A stretch of 45,121 bases of DNA, taken from contig NZ_MAYF01000135.1 in the NCBI RefSeq assembly GCF_001684955.1, positions 1 to 45,121 of the forward strand, written 5' to 3'. Below, piece by piece: positions 32,515 through 41,333 of this stretch. The notes beneath the pieces were generated by a model that worked only from the letters and a program-made list of their open reading frames with translations, was not told the origin of the DNA and did no database searches. A program made the position numbers and the translations under genes. Each line of letters starts with the position of its first letter. Within the stretch, counting starts at the first letter, position 1. The DNA comes from Chryseobacterium contaminans. Its GTDB lineage: Bacteria > Bacteroidota > Bacteroidia > Flavobacteriales > Weeksellaceae.

Positions 32515-33084
32515 ATGAAAAAACTATTTTTATCCTTCGTATTGGCTTTTTTAAGTACTTTTTCTTTTGCACAGAACCATTGGGATATTGACCCGATGCA
32601 TTCTTCAGTAAATTTCAATATTGAACATATGGGAATCAGTTTCGTTCAGGGAAGATTTGATAAGTTCGGAGGAGATCTTACGACGAAAGGCAACAGCCTT
32701 GATAATGCCAAATTTGATATAAACATTGATGTTGACGGAATTAATACAGGTGTTGAGATGAGAGATAAACATCTTAAGAGTAAGGATTTTTTTGCTGGGA
32801 ACGAATACTCAAGTATTAAATTTACAGGAACTTCTGCTTCAAAAGAAAAAGACGGTTCATATATTTTTAACGGAAAGCTTACCATTAAAGATGTTACAAA
32901 AGATGTTAGTATACCTGTAATATTAGGAGGAATTACAAAAAATAAAGATGGTAAAGAGATCATGGGGCTTAGGGCAAAATTCACAGTCAACCGTTTTGAG
33001 TATAATTTGAACTATGACCCATCAGCGGCTGGCATTGCTAAATGGGTTGAGATTAATACCTATTTTGAATTGGTTAAGAAATAA
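32515..33084 (+). CDS. YceI-family lipid-binding protein, secreted
   Basis: A 189-residue protein with a signal peptide (MKKLFLSFVLAFLSTFSFAQ). The mature part follows the YceI lipocalin-like fold: W-D-I-D-P-M-H-S-S-V-N-F near the N-terminus, V-Q-G-R-F-D-K-F, M-R-D-K-H-L-K-S-K-D-F-F, and L-T-I-K-D-V-T-K. YceI proteins bind long isoprenoids or fatty-acid amides in the periplasm. It is a single-gene unit with its own terminator. Its own cofactor is not shown. Confidence 0.92.
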   Translation: MKKLFLSFVLAFLSTFSFAQNHWDIDPMHSSVNFNIEHMGISFVQGRFDKFGGDLTTKGNSLDNAKFDINIDVDGINTGVEMRDKHLKSKDFFAGNEYSSIKFTGTSASKEKDGSYIFNGKLTIKDVTKDVSIPVILGGITKNKDGKEIMGLRAKFTVNRFEYNLNYDPSAAGIAKWVEINTYFELVKK

Positions 33085-33104
33085 TTTCAGTATAAATTTA
33101 AATA

Positions 33105-33140
33105 AAAAGTGGTTCTGGGGAATTTCAGAACCACTTTTTT
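33105..33140 (+). terminator. Intrinsic terminator of the YceI gene
   Basis: Arms AAAAGTGGTTCTG (33105-33117) and CAGAACCACTTTT (33126-33138) with a T run, 20 bases after the stop. Confidence 0.9.
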
Positions 33141-33272
33141 ATATTTAAGGGTTTTCTTTTTATGATGTGGTTATGAATAGGTATACTTTATCTATTTCAA
33201 AATATAAATAAAAAAATAATCAGGGTTTATGGTTGTTTGAAGCATGTTTTAGTATTTTCAAAATTTAAAAAA

Positions 33273-33303
33273 TTGCTTTGTATTTCTTTTTCCCATAACT
33301 TTG
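33273..33303 (+). promoter_or_regulatory. Promoter of pyrG
   Basis: TTG (33273-33275), 20-base spacer, TAACTTTG (33296-33303), a full match to the Bacteroidota form TTG-N17-23-TAnnTTTG. The start point would be about 33309-33311, leaving a leader of only some 10 bases before the pyrG ATG at 33319. Confidence 0.7.
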
Positions 33304-33318
33304 CACAAACCTAATCTA

Positions 33319-34929
33319 ATGAGTAAAAAGAATACAAAATACATCTTTGTGACAGGAGGTGTAACTTCATCTTTGGGAAAAGGAATCGTGTCTGCTTCTC
33401 TGGGACTATTGCTAAAATCACGCGGTTTTAACGTAACGATCCAAAAACTTGATCCTTATATCAATATCGACCCGGGAACTTTGAATCCTTATGAACACGG
33501 AGAGTGTTATGTGACTGAAGATGGTGCGGAGACGGATCTGGATTTAGGTCACTATGAGCGTTATCTTGATGCTCCTACATCCCAAAACAACAACGTTACT
33601 ACAGGAAAAATCTACCAGACTGTAATTGAAAAAGAAAGAAAAGGAGACTTCCTTGGAAAAACGGTACAGGTAATTCCTCATATTACTAACGAAATTAAGC
33701 GTAGAATTAAAATCCTTTCCAAACAGAACTACGATATTATCATTACAGAGATCGGAGGAACTGTAGGAGATATTGAATCTTTACCATACATTGAAACTGT
33801 ACGTCAGTTGAAGTGGGAATTGGGAGAGAAAAATTCTATGGTGATCCACCTTACTTTATTGCCTTATCTGGCTTCAAGTGGAGAATTAAAGACAAAACCA
33901 TCTCAGCACTCCGTTCGTCAGTTGATGGAAAGCGGTATTATGGCTGATGTATTGGTTTGCAGAACAGAGCATAAAATTCCAAAAGATCAGAGAGCAAAAC
34001 TGGCTCAGTTCTGTAACGTTCCACTGGAAAATGTTATCGAATGTAAGGATATGGAAACAATTTATGAAGTTCCAATGTACCTTCAGAAGCAAAACTTTGA
34101 CGATGTAGTGTTGAAAGAACTGGATCTGAAAAGTGATAAAGATGCTGACCTGAAAGACTGGAAGAGTTTCCTTAAAAAATTCCAGAATCCTAAGAAAACA
34201 GTTGAAATTGCATTGGTTGGAAAATATGTATCTCTTCAGGATTCCTATATCTCTATTGCTGAAGCGTTCAAGCATGCAGGTGCTGACCTTGAAACTGAAG
34301 TAAAAGTAAGATGGGTATACAGCGGAGATATTACAGAAGACAATATTAAAGAGACTCTGAAAGGAGTAAATGGTATCCTTGTAGCTCCTGGTTTCGGAGA
34401 CAGAGGAATTGAAGGAAAAGTTCTTACCGCGAAATATGCAAGGGAAAATAAAATTCCAATGTTGGGAATCTGTTTAGGAATGCAGATCATGACCATTGAA
34501 TTTGCAAGAAATGTTTTAGGACATACAAAAGCAAACTCTATGGAATTCGATACTGCAACTCCAGACCCTGTAATTTCAATCATGGAAGAACAGAAGAATG
34601 TAATAGATAAAGGAGGTACAATGCGTCTTGGAGCATGGAAATGTGCTTTGAAAAATGGATCCAGACTGAATGAAATCTATGGAAGCAAGAATATCTCTGA
34701 AAGACACCGTCACCGTTATGAATTCAACAGTGATTATCTTCAGGAATTTGAAAAGAATGGTTTCTTAGCAACAGGAACAAACCCGGAAACAGGATTGGTT
34801 GAAGCACTGGAATTACCAGGACATCCATTTTATGTTGGAGTACAGTACCACCCGGAATATAAGAGTACGGTAGCTACACCGCATCCTTTGTTCAGAGCTT
34901 TCATTAAGGCTTGTGAAACTTCTAAATAG
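33319..34929 (+). CDS. pyrG: CTP synthase
   Basis: From ATG 33319 the protein has 536 residues, the family length; the frame extends upstream to a TTG that lies inside the promoter. The synthetase half begins with G-G-V-T-S-S-L-G-K-G (residues 13-22) and the glutaminase half has nucleophile C385 in G-I-C-L-G-M-Q and the His511/Glu513 pair in H-P-E-Y. It makes CTP from UTP, ATP and glutamine in the cytosol as a tetramer. Single-gene unit with its own promoter and terminator. Confidence 0.99.
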   Translation: MSKKNTKYIFVTGGVTSSLGKGIVSASLGLLLKSRGFNVTIQKLDPYINIDPGTLNPYEHGECYVTEDGAETDLDLGHYERYLDAPTSQNNNVTTGKIYQTVIEKERKGDFLGKTVQVIPHITNEIKRRIKILSKQNYDIIITEIGGTVGDIESLPYIETVRQLKWELGEKNSMVIHLTLLPYLASSGELKTKPSQHSVRQLMESGIMADVLVCRTEHKIPKDQRAKLAQFCNVPLENVIECKDMETIYEVPMYLQKQNFDDVVLKELDLKSDKDADLKDWKSFLKKFQNPKKTVEIALVGKYVSLQDSYISIAEAFKHAGADLETEVKVRWVYSGDITEDNIKETLKGVNGILVAPGFGDRGIEGKVLTAKYARENKIPMLGICLGMQIMTIEFARNVLGHTKANSMEFDTATPDPVISIMEEQKNVIDKGGTMRLGAWKCALKNGSRLNEIYGSKNISERHRHRYEFNSDYLQEFEKNGFLATGTNPETGLVEALELPGHPFYVGVQYHPEYKSTVATPHPLFRAFIKACETSK

Positions 34930-35011
34930 GATATTTTAGTAGGGAAGAGTGCTTATCATTCAATCCTGCGATAACAAATAAGGTAATTTATTACCATAAA
35001 CGTCTATCCAT

Positions 35012-35046
35012 AAACTCAGGTTGATTTTTCTCAGCCTGAGTTTATT
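35012..35046 (+). terminator. Stem-loop after pyrG
   Basis: AAACTCAGG (35012-35020) and CCTGAGTTT (35035-35043), about 80 bases past the stop, followed by TTATTATA rather than a pure T run. Confidence 0.6.
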
Positions 35047-35089
35047 ATATACTAATGTATTATAGTATAGAGTTTTGATAAAAAAACAG

Positions 35090-35097
35090 TATTTTTG
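35090..35097 (+). promoter_or_regulatory. -7 promoter box of yidC
   Basis: TATTTTTG fits TAnnTTTG, 90 bases before the yidC ATG. No TTG at the proper spacing was seen. Confidence 0.35.
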
Positions 35098-35186
35098 TCA
35101 GCTCAAATTTGCTACAGATTTATCAATTTTATTATAGAATTGTAGCAAGGCAATAAATAGGAAATTTTAATTATAACAAAAATAAA

Positions 35187-36983
35187 ATGCAACAAAACAA
35201 CGGAATCGATAAGAAGCAGATGATTAGTTTCGCGGTTTTATGCCTGATTCTCTTCGGAGCGATGTTCTATTTCCAGAACAAGCAGATGAAAGAAGAAGAG
35301 TTAAAAGCTCAGCAGCAGAAAACGGAACAGGTAAAAAATGCCGTAAAACAAGCTCAGGCCACTAATATCAATCCAAATGTAACTCCTGGCGCAATTCAAA
35401 CCGCTAATTTGTCTAACAAAGAATTAAATATTGAGTTTTCAAGCTTAGGAGGACAGGTTTCTAAAGTTCAGCTTTCAGAATACAAAGCATACAATAATAA
35501 AACGGATCAGGCTGACCTTCCGCTTTATCTTATCAATAAAAATAATTCAAACTACGGTTTTCAGTTTAAAGACAAAACAGGAAAGGTTGTCAATACTAAA
35601 GATTTAGTTTTTACACCTTCTGTTAATGGTAACGCTGTAACCATGACAGCTAACTATAATGGTGCTGTTATCCAGTTTATTTATACATTACTTCCTAAGT
35701 ATACCCTTGACTTTAAAGTAAGAACTCAGGGACTTTCTGCAGTTACTTCCGATAACAAAGCAGATTTTATTTGGGATTATAATGTAAGAAACCTTGAAAA
35801 AGGTAGAGCTCAGGAACAATCTCATTCTGAATTCTCTTATGCTTTCAATAATTATAAAGATTATGATTATGATGGAAGAACTACAATGGATGAGGAGAAA
35901 GAAACCCTTAACTGGATTGGAGTAAAACAACAGTTCTTCTCTTCTGTGATTGAAGCTAAGAACGGATTTACCCAAAGTAAAGGAAATCAGGAGAATGTAG
36001 AAGAAGGAGAATACCTGAAGAAATTCAACTATGAAGGTTTCGTTCAGATGACCGGAAGTGAGTTGAACCAGGATTTTACATGGTATTTTATGCCATTGGA
36101 CCTGCCATTGCTTAAATCTTACGATAAAAACTTTGATGAGATTCTTCCTTTAGGCTGGTCTTTCATCGGAGCCATGAACCGTTACTTCTTCATGTGGTTA
36201 TATGGAATTATTGCCAGCTGGGGACTATCTGCAGGTTGGGTAATCTTTGCCATGACGATCATTGTAAAATTAATCCTTTCACCAATTATGTACAAGCAGC
36301 ATAAGCTGAGTGCAATGATGAAGGTAATCCGTCCGGAAATTGATGAAGTGAATGCTAAATTCAAGGATGCTGATCCAATGAAGAAACAGCAGGCGACAAT
36401 GGAAGTTTACAGAAAGGCAGGAGTCAATCAGATGGCTGGATGTTTACCGGCATTGGTACAGATTCCGATCTTCTATGCTTTATTCCGCTTTTTCCCGAAC
36501 TTTATTGATTTGAGAGGGCAAGGATTCTGGTTTGCAAAAGATTTAACTGCTTATGATGATTTGATTAAGTTACCATTTAAAGTTCCATTCCTTGGAGACC
36601 ATTTAAGCATCTTCGCATTGGCTTGTACAGTGGTTATCTTAATCTATACTGTAATGACATCAGGAAACATGCAGCAGCCACAGCAAGAGGGTATGCCAAA
36701 TATGAAAGTATTAATGTATATCTTCCCGATTACATTCTTGTTCTTCCTGAACACTTCAGCATCCGGTCTTTCATGGTATTATTTTGTATCAAATGCGATT
36801 AATATCTTAATTATTCTTGTGATTAAATATGTAATTCTGGATGAGAAGAAGATTCATGCTCAGATCCAGGCTAATAAAGAAAAGCCAAAAACAGAAGGGA
36901 AATTCCAGAAGAAGATGAGAGAGATGATGGAGCAGGCTCAACAGCAACAACAGGCTCAGGAACAGCAAAGAAAAAAGAAATAA
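35187..36983 (+). CDS. yidC: Membrane protein insertase YidC/Oxa1
   Basis: A 598-residue YidC. An N-terminal membrane helix (about residues 10-26) leads to a large periplasmic beta domain of the Gram-negative type, and five further membrane segments follow in the C-terminal half, with W-G-L-S-A-G-W-V-I-F-A-M-T, P-I-M-Y-K-Q-H-K, M-A-G-C-L-P-A-L-V-Q-I-P-I-F and L-N-T-S-A-S-G-L-S-W-Y-Y. The C-terminus is Gln- and Lys-rich, as for ribosome-contacting insertases. It inserts membrane proteins with or without SecYEG. It is convergent with rnhB and shares a terminator. Confidence 0.98.
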   Translation: MQQNNGIDKKQMISFAVLCLILFGAMFYFQNKQMKEEELKAQQQKTEQVKNAVKQAQATNINPNVTPGAIQTANLSNKELNIEFSSLGGQVSKVQLSEYKAYNNKTDQADLPLYLINKNNSNYGFQFKDKTGKVVNTKDLVFTPSVNGNAVTMTANYNGAVIQFIYTLLPKYTLDFKVRTQGLSAVTSDNKADFIWDYNVRNLEKGRAQEQSHSEFSYAFNNYKDYDYDGRTTMDEEKETLNWIGVKQQFFSSVIEAKNGFTQSKGNQENVEEGEYLKKFNYEGFVQMTGSELNQDFTWYFMPLDLPLLKSYDKNFDEILPLGWSFIGAMNRYFFMWLYGIIASWGLSAGWVIFAMTIIVKLILSPIMYKQHKLSAMMKVIRPEIDEVNAKFKDADPMKKQQATMEVYRKAGVNQMAGCLPALVQIPIFYALFRFFPNFIDLRGQGFWFAKDLTAYDDLIKLPFKVPFLGDHLSIFALACTVVILIYTVMTSGNMQQPQQEGMPNMKVLMYIFPITFLFFLNTSASGLSWYYFVSNAINILIILVIKYVILDEKKIHAQIQANKEKPKTEGKFQKKMREMMEQAQQQQQAQEQQRKKK

Positions 36984-37000
36984 TCTTTCAACGATCAATA

Positions 37001-37031
37001 AAAAAGAGAAGCAATTTGCTTCTCTTTTTTT
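37001..37031. terminator. Shared terminator between yidC and rnhB
   Basis: AAAAAGAGAAGC (37001-37012) and GCTTCTCTTTTTT (37018-37030) with loop AATTT. It can stop transcription from both sides of the convergent gene pair. Confidence 0.9.
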
Positions 37032-37054
37032 ATAAAGAACTCTTATTTATCTCA

Positions 37055-37639
37055 TTAATCATATTTCAATCTGAAAGACTGTCGGTGGTGTATTGTAGGA
37101 CCATGTTTGATGAGCGCTTCCTGATGCTTCTTTGTGGCATATCCGAAGTTGGTATTCCATCCGTATTCAGGAAACTCTTCATGAAGCTCAATCATTAATC
37201 TGTCTCTGTAATTTTTAGCGAGAATAGACGCTGCAGCAATAGATAAGACTTTTGAATCTCCTTTAATGATACATTGGTGGGGAATATAATTATAGGGATG
37301 GAATTTATTTCCGTCTACCAGAATAAGTTCCGGTGTTATCGTGAGTTGATCTAATGCACGATGCATGGCATGAATACTTGCATTAAGAATATTATGCTCA
37401 TCAATAAATGCAGGCGGAAGCTCTGCAATGGCATAATTTTTTACATTATCCTTGATATAGCTATCCAGATCCATTCTTGTTTTAAACGTCAGCTTCTTGG
37501 AATCATTAACCAGGTTCTGTTTAAATTTATCATCTAAAATGACAGCTGCTGCAACTACTGGTCCGCTTAAACATCCTCTTCCTACTTCATCACATCCTGC
37601 TTCAATGTAATGGTCTGTCCATTTATGTAATAATTCCAT
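37055..37639 (-). CDS. rnhB: Ribonuclease HII
   Basis: A 194-residue RNase HII with the catalytic acid set D17-E18 (in A-G-C-D-E-V-G-R-G), D109 in L-I-L-V-D-G-N-K, and D128 in I-I-K-G-D-S-K followed by S-I-A-A-A-S-I-L-A-K. It removes RNA from RNA-DNA hybrids, including single ribonucleotides in DNA. It is convergent with yidC and not in an operon with SusC. Confidence 0.98.
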   Translation of the reverse strand: MELLHKWTDHYIEAGCDEVGRGCLSGPVVAAAVILDDKFKQNLVNDSKKLTFKTRMDLDSYIKDNVKNYAIAELPPAFIDEHNILNASIHAMHRALDQLTITPELILVDGNKFHPYNYIPHQCIIKGDSKVLSIAAASILAKNYRDRLMIELHEEFPEYGWNTNFGYATKKHQEALIKHGPTIHHRQSFRLKYD

Positions 37640-38259
37640 ATTTATATGTGATATACGAGATGTAAAATTATAAAAAACGGATGTATTAGCTTTATGTTTT
37701 GACCGTTTTTATGAAAATATTCAGCGATGGGAATTTGAGCCTTTGGGAAAATGTAAAAGCTGAATTTTATAAGAGATATCAGAAAACAGATGGATATTGA
37801 AAAAAATATATATCTTTCTTTGAAAGGACTCTATTTATGATTTTATTATATTAATTTATTCGTATTTTTTATTGAAATTATAGTGTGTTTTTCGCTGCTT
37901 GCTCGACGTTTTTATCGTGTTTTTTGGAATAAAAAAAATATATGCAAAGCATTGTATGTCGTTTTTTTATTTCTGTTTTCTCTATGGTGTGAGATTTATA
38001 TTTCTGTAAATCAATGTATTAATGTGGTATATGGCAAATATGTATATAGAAAATATCCATAATTGATGTGATTAATGTATTCAAAAAAAAATATCGATTA
38101 ATTTTTTTTGTTTTTGTTAAAAAATGTGGTTTTAACTTAATTTAATAGTTTTTTGTCTTCTTTAATTCTTGATTATTGAATAATCATTATTTTTTTTAAA
38201 AAAATCTTTGTGTTGTTAAGAAAGTTTTACAAATTTGTAGGGTACAAAATTAATTTGAT
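37640..38259. other. Long AT-rich intergenic region upstream of the SusC gene
   Basis: About 620 bases between rnhB and the SusC gene start. It is very AT-rich with A and T runs. A possible 29-codon ORF begins at ATG 37711 and ends at the TGA at 37798-37800 (MKIFSDGNLSLW), without clear support for coding. A palindrome ACAAATTTGT (38229-38238) lies 22 bases before the SusC ATG. No full TAnnTTTG promoter was found in the last 100 bases, so the length hints at a long leader or distant control site. Confidence 0.5.
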
Positions 38260-41200
38260 ATGAAGAAACTAACAACAGGTCTTCTTGTTTTAGTATTATC
38301 TTCTTCTATTGCTGTTGCCAATGCTCAGCAAAAGAAAGATACTGTTAAAACAAAAGAAATCGAGGGCGTAGTCGTAACCGCTCTTGGTATTAAAAGAGAG
38401 AAAAAAGCACTCGGATATGCATCTCAGGAAATTAAGGGAGATGTTTTAAGAGAAGGAGCTAACACAGGGAACATTTCAAGCCAGATGGCAGGGAAAGCTG
38501 CAGGGGTTCAGGTCGTAACAAGTGCAAACTTTGGGGGTGCATCAAGTGTTGTGATACGTGGTATGAAATCTATCGGGGGTAATAACCAGGCACTTTTCGT
38601 AGTAGATGGGGTTCCAATTAGTAATAACAACAGTACTATTTCCTCTTCCTATACTATTTTCGATGGAGGTAACTCAATTTCTGACTTAAACCCGAACGAC
38701 ATTGAAAGTGTTAACGTTCTGAAAGGAGCAGCCGCTTCTGCATTATATGGAGAAAGAGCTTCTGCGGGGGTTGTCGTAATTACTACTAAAAAAGGAAAAT
38801 CCAGAAAGAACAACGAATGGGGGGTTACCTTATCAACAGAATACCAATACGGGGAGGTTGATAGATCTACATTCGCTAAATATCAGAATAAATATGGATC
38901 AGGTTATGGGGGATCAAGCTTTTTAGATGCTGATGTAAATGGTGATGGAATAGATGACCTTGTAGTTGGAACCAATAATGATGCATCAGTAGGTACTGCA
39001 TTTGATCCTAACTTAATGGTGTATCAATGGAATTCTCTATATCCGCAATTGCCAGGGTATCATAAAGCAACTCCTTGGGTAGCAGCAAAAAGAACTCCAA
39101 TAGACTTTTTCCAGAGTGCACAAACAACTTCTAACTCTGTTACAATAGAAAAAGGAAATGAAAACTCAAGTATTTTAATTAACTATAATAACTTTTTAAC
39201 AACAGGTATAATGCCTAATTCTGAGCAGAAGAAAAATACAATTTCTGCAAAGTTTGATTATAAAGTGACTGATAGGTTAACTGCTACAGTGTATTCTTCC
39301 TTAACAATGCAGAATACTAAAGGTAGAAATGCTACAGGATATAACGATAATATCCTTACAGGCTTCAGACAATGGTGGCAAACCAATACTGATATTTATG
39401 AGTTAAGAGATGCTTATTTTAATACAGGTCAGAATATTACCTGGAACTTAAATGGATACAGTGATCCAACTAAGTTCTTTACTCCAGCATATTGGAATAA
39501 CCCTTATTTTGACAGATACCAAAACTATCAAAGTGATAGCAGAAACAGATTCTTCGGTTATGGAATGTTGAATTATAAATTCTCAGATGCCATTAGCTTA
39601 ACAGGTAGAGTATCTACAGATTTTGCTTATCAGACTAACGAAGTAAGAAAAGCAGTAGGAAGTAAAGCTGAAGCGTTTGGTCTTTCTCAATTGAATGCTG
39701 CTTCTGGTTATTATTTGAGTAATTTGTATACTAACGAGTTAAATTTTGATTTATTTGCAAACTACAATAAGAAGTTTGATAATGATATAAGTTTAGGAGG
39801 AGTATTAGGAACATCTATAAGAAGAAACGTTATAGAAACTTTAGATGCTTCTACAGAACCGGATAAGTCTGGAGAAGGGTTAATTGTACCAGGGCTATAT
39901 GCAATAAGAAACTCTGCTGGTCAAGTACTTCCTGCCCAGGAATATAAGGCTACTTCTACACTTCCAAGAGGATATGCTCAGGTTTCATTCGGATATAAAG
40001 ACACTTATTTCCTTGAAGGTACAGGAAGTTTAGATTTGTCATCCAATCTTCCAGATGGAGATAACCTTTATTTTTATCCATCAGTATCTGCTTCTGTAGT
40101 ACTATCTAACCTTATCAACCAAAAATGGCTATCTTTCTGGAAAGTTAGAGGAAACTGGGCCCAGGTTGGTAAGACTACAGATAATTACAGATTGATTGAT
40201 ACTTATAATATCAGAAGTTTGTATAATGGAATTCCTATTGTAGATCCATTTAGTTATAAAAATAATCCTAATTTGAAACCTGAAAGATCTACTGAAATAG
40301 AAGTAGGGATGGAAGCAAGATTCTTAAACAACAGAATCGGATTTGATATCAGTGCTTATAAAACTAATTCAAAAGATCAGATTTTATTAGTACCAATTTC
40401 ATCAGCATCGGGTTATTCTAGAAAATGGTATAACGCTGGAGAGCTTGAAAATAAAGGTATTGAAGTTCAGTTGAATGTTACTCCTATTAAAACTTCTAAC
40501 TTGAAGTGGGATATGAACTTAAACTGGGCAATTAACCGAAATAAAGTTTTAAGTCTTAACGAAGGAATTAATAATTTACAGTTAGGATTAGGGGTGAATT
40601 CAGTATCATTTAATGCTGAGGTAGGAAAACCATACGGAGAGATCCATGGAACAGATTTTATTTATTCTCCTGATGGCCAGAAGGTTATTGATCCTGAAAC
40701 CGGAGCTTATATGATTACCACATCCAAAACCAATAGTATTGGTAACATTATGCCGGATTGGACTTGGAGTGTAAGAAATAGTATCAGCTATAAAGCGTTT
40801 ACATTTACTTTCCTTATTGATGGTCAGCAAGGAGGAAGTGTATATTCTGGAGATATGTTATATGGAACAGACACTGGTCTTTATCCTGAAACATTGGCAA
40901 TCAGGGAGCCGGGTGTAATTTTACCAGGGGTGGTAATGCAAAATGGACAGTATGTTCCTAACAATGTGCCATTGGCGGCTGATCAAGCTCCTTCTGAAAC
41001 TGGTTCAATATTAACATCAGGAAATTATCCTGCAAGTCAATTTGTTTATGATGCTACTTTTATTAAGCTAAGAGAAGCTGCAATCTATTTTGATATTCCA
41101 AAGAGCTTATATGCTAATACATTCATTAAATCTATGAAATTTGGTATTTTTGGAAGAAATCTATGGATTATTCATAAAGAGTTACCTTATGCTGACCCTG

Positions 41201-41322
41201 AAGCTGGATACACTGGAGGATCTTCTTTAGGTGTAAATGGAGGAAACCTATCTAGAGGTTATTCTATTGGTGCAATGCCAACAACCAGAACTTTTGGTGC
41301 TAACTTTACTATTAACTTCTAA
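38260..41322 (+). CDS. SusC/RagA-type TonB-dependent outer-membrane receptor
   Basis: A 1020-residue receptor with signal peptide (ends A-N-A-Q). It begins almost directly with the plug (E-G-V-V-V-T-A-L-G-I-K-R-E-K-K-A-L-G-Y-A) and lacks the usual N-terminal carboxypeptidase-D-like domain. Plug marks include G-V-P-I-S-N-N-N and S-V-N-V-L-K-G-A-A-A-S-A-L-Y-G, followed by V-V-V-I-T-T-K-K-G-K; the C-terminal barrel ends in a Phe (T-I-N-F). Around residues 223-233 a D-A-D-V-N-G-D-G-I-D-D segment has the form of an EF-hand-like calcium loop. It pairs with the SusD-like lipoprotein to import glycan or peptide fragments; the substrate is unknown as no hydrolase is next to it. Confidence 0.97.
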   Translation: MKKLTTGLLVLVLSSSIAVANAQQKKDTVKTKEIEGVVVTALGIKREKKALGYASQEIKGDVLREGANTGNISSQMAGKAAGVQVVTSANFGGASSVVIRGMKSIGGNNQALFVVDGVPISNNNSTISSSYTIFDGGNSISDLNPNDIESVNVLKGAAASALYGERASAGVVVITTKKGKSRKNNEWGVTLSTEYQYGEVDRSTFAKYQNKYGSGYGGSSFLDADVNGDGIDDLVVGTNNDASVGTAFDPNLMVYQWNSLYPQLPGYHKATPWVAAKRTPIDFFQSAQTTSNSVTIEKGNENSSILINYNNFLTTGIMPNSEQKKNTISAKFDYKVTDRLTATVYSSLTMQNTKGRNATGYNDNILTGFRQWWQTNTDIYELRDAYFNTGQNITWNLNGYSDPTKFFTPAYWNNPYFDRYQNYQSDSRNRFFGYGMLNYKFSDAISLTGRVSTDFAYQTNEVRKAVGSKAEAFGLSQLNAASGYYLSNLYTNELNFDLFANYNKKFDNDISLGGVLGTSIRRNVIETLDASTEPDKSGEGLIVPGLYAIRNSAGQVLPAQEYKATSTLPRGYAQVSFGYKDTYFLEGTGSLDLSSNLPDGDNLYFYPSVSASVVLSNLINQKWLSFWKVRGNWAQVGKTTDNYRLIDTYNIRSLYNGIPIVDPFSYKNNPNLKPERSTEIEVGMEARFLNNRIGFDISAYKTNSKDQILLVPISSASGYSRKWYNAGELENKGIEVQLNVTPIKTSNLKWDMNLNWAINRNKVLSLNEGINNLQLGLGVNSVSFNAEVGKPYGEIHGTDFIYSPDGQKVIDPETGAYMITTSKTNSIGNIMPDWTWSVRNSISYKAFTFTFLIDGQQGGSVYSGDMLYGTDTGLYPETLAIREPGVILPGVVMQNGQYVPNNVPLAADQAPSETGSILTSGNYPASQFVYDATFIKLREAAIYFDIPKSLYANTFIKSMKFGIFGRNLWIIHKELPYADPEAGYTGGSSLGVNGGNLSRGYSIGAMPTTRTFGANFTINF

Positions 41323-41333
41323 ACTGCATTACA

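Noticed and set aside
37711..37800. A 29-codon ORF ahead of the SusC gene
   Set aside because: Plausible sequence but no promoter, homologue or conserved feature seen; left as part of the intergenic description.
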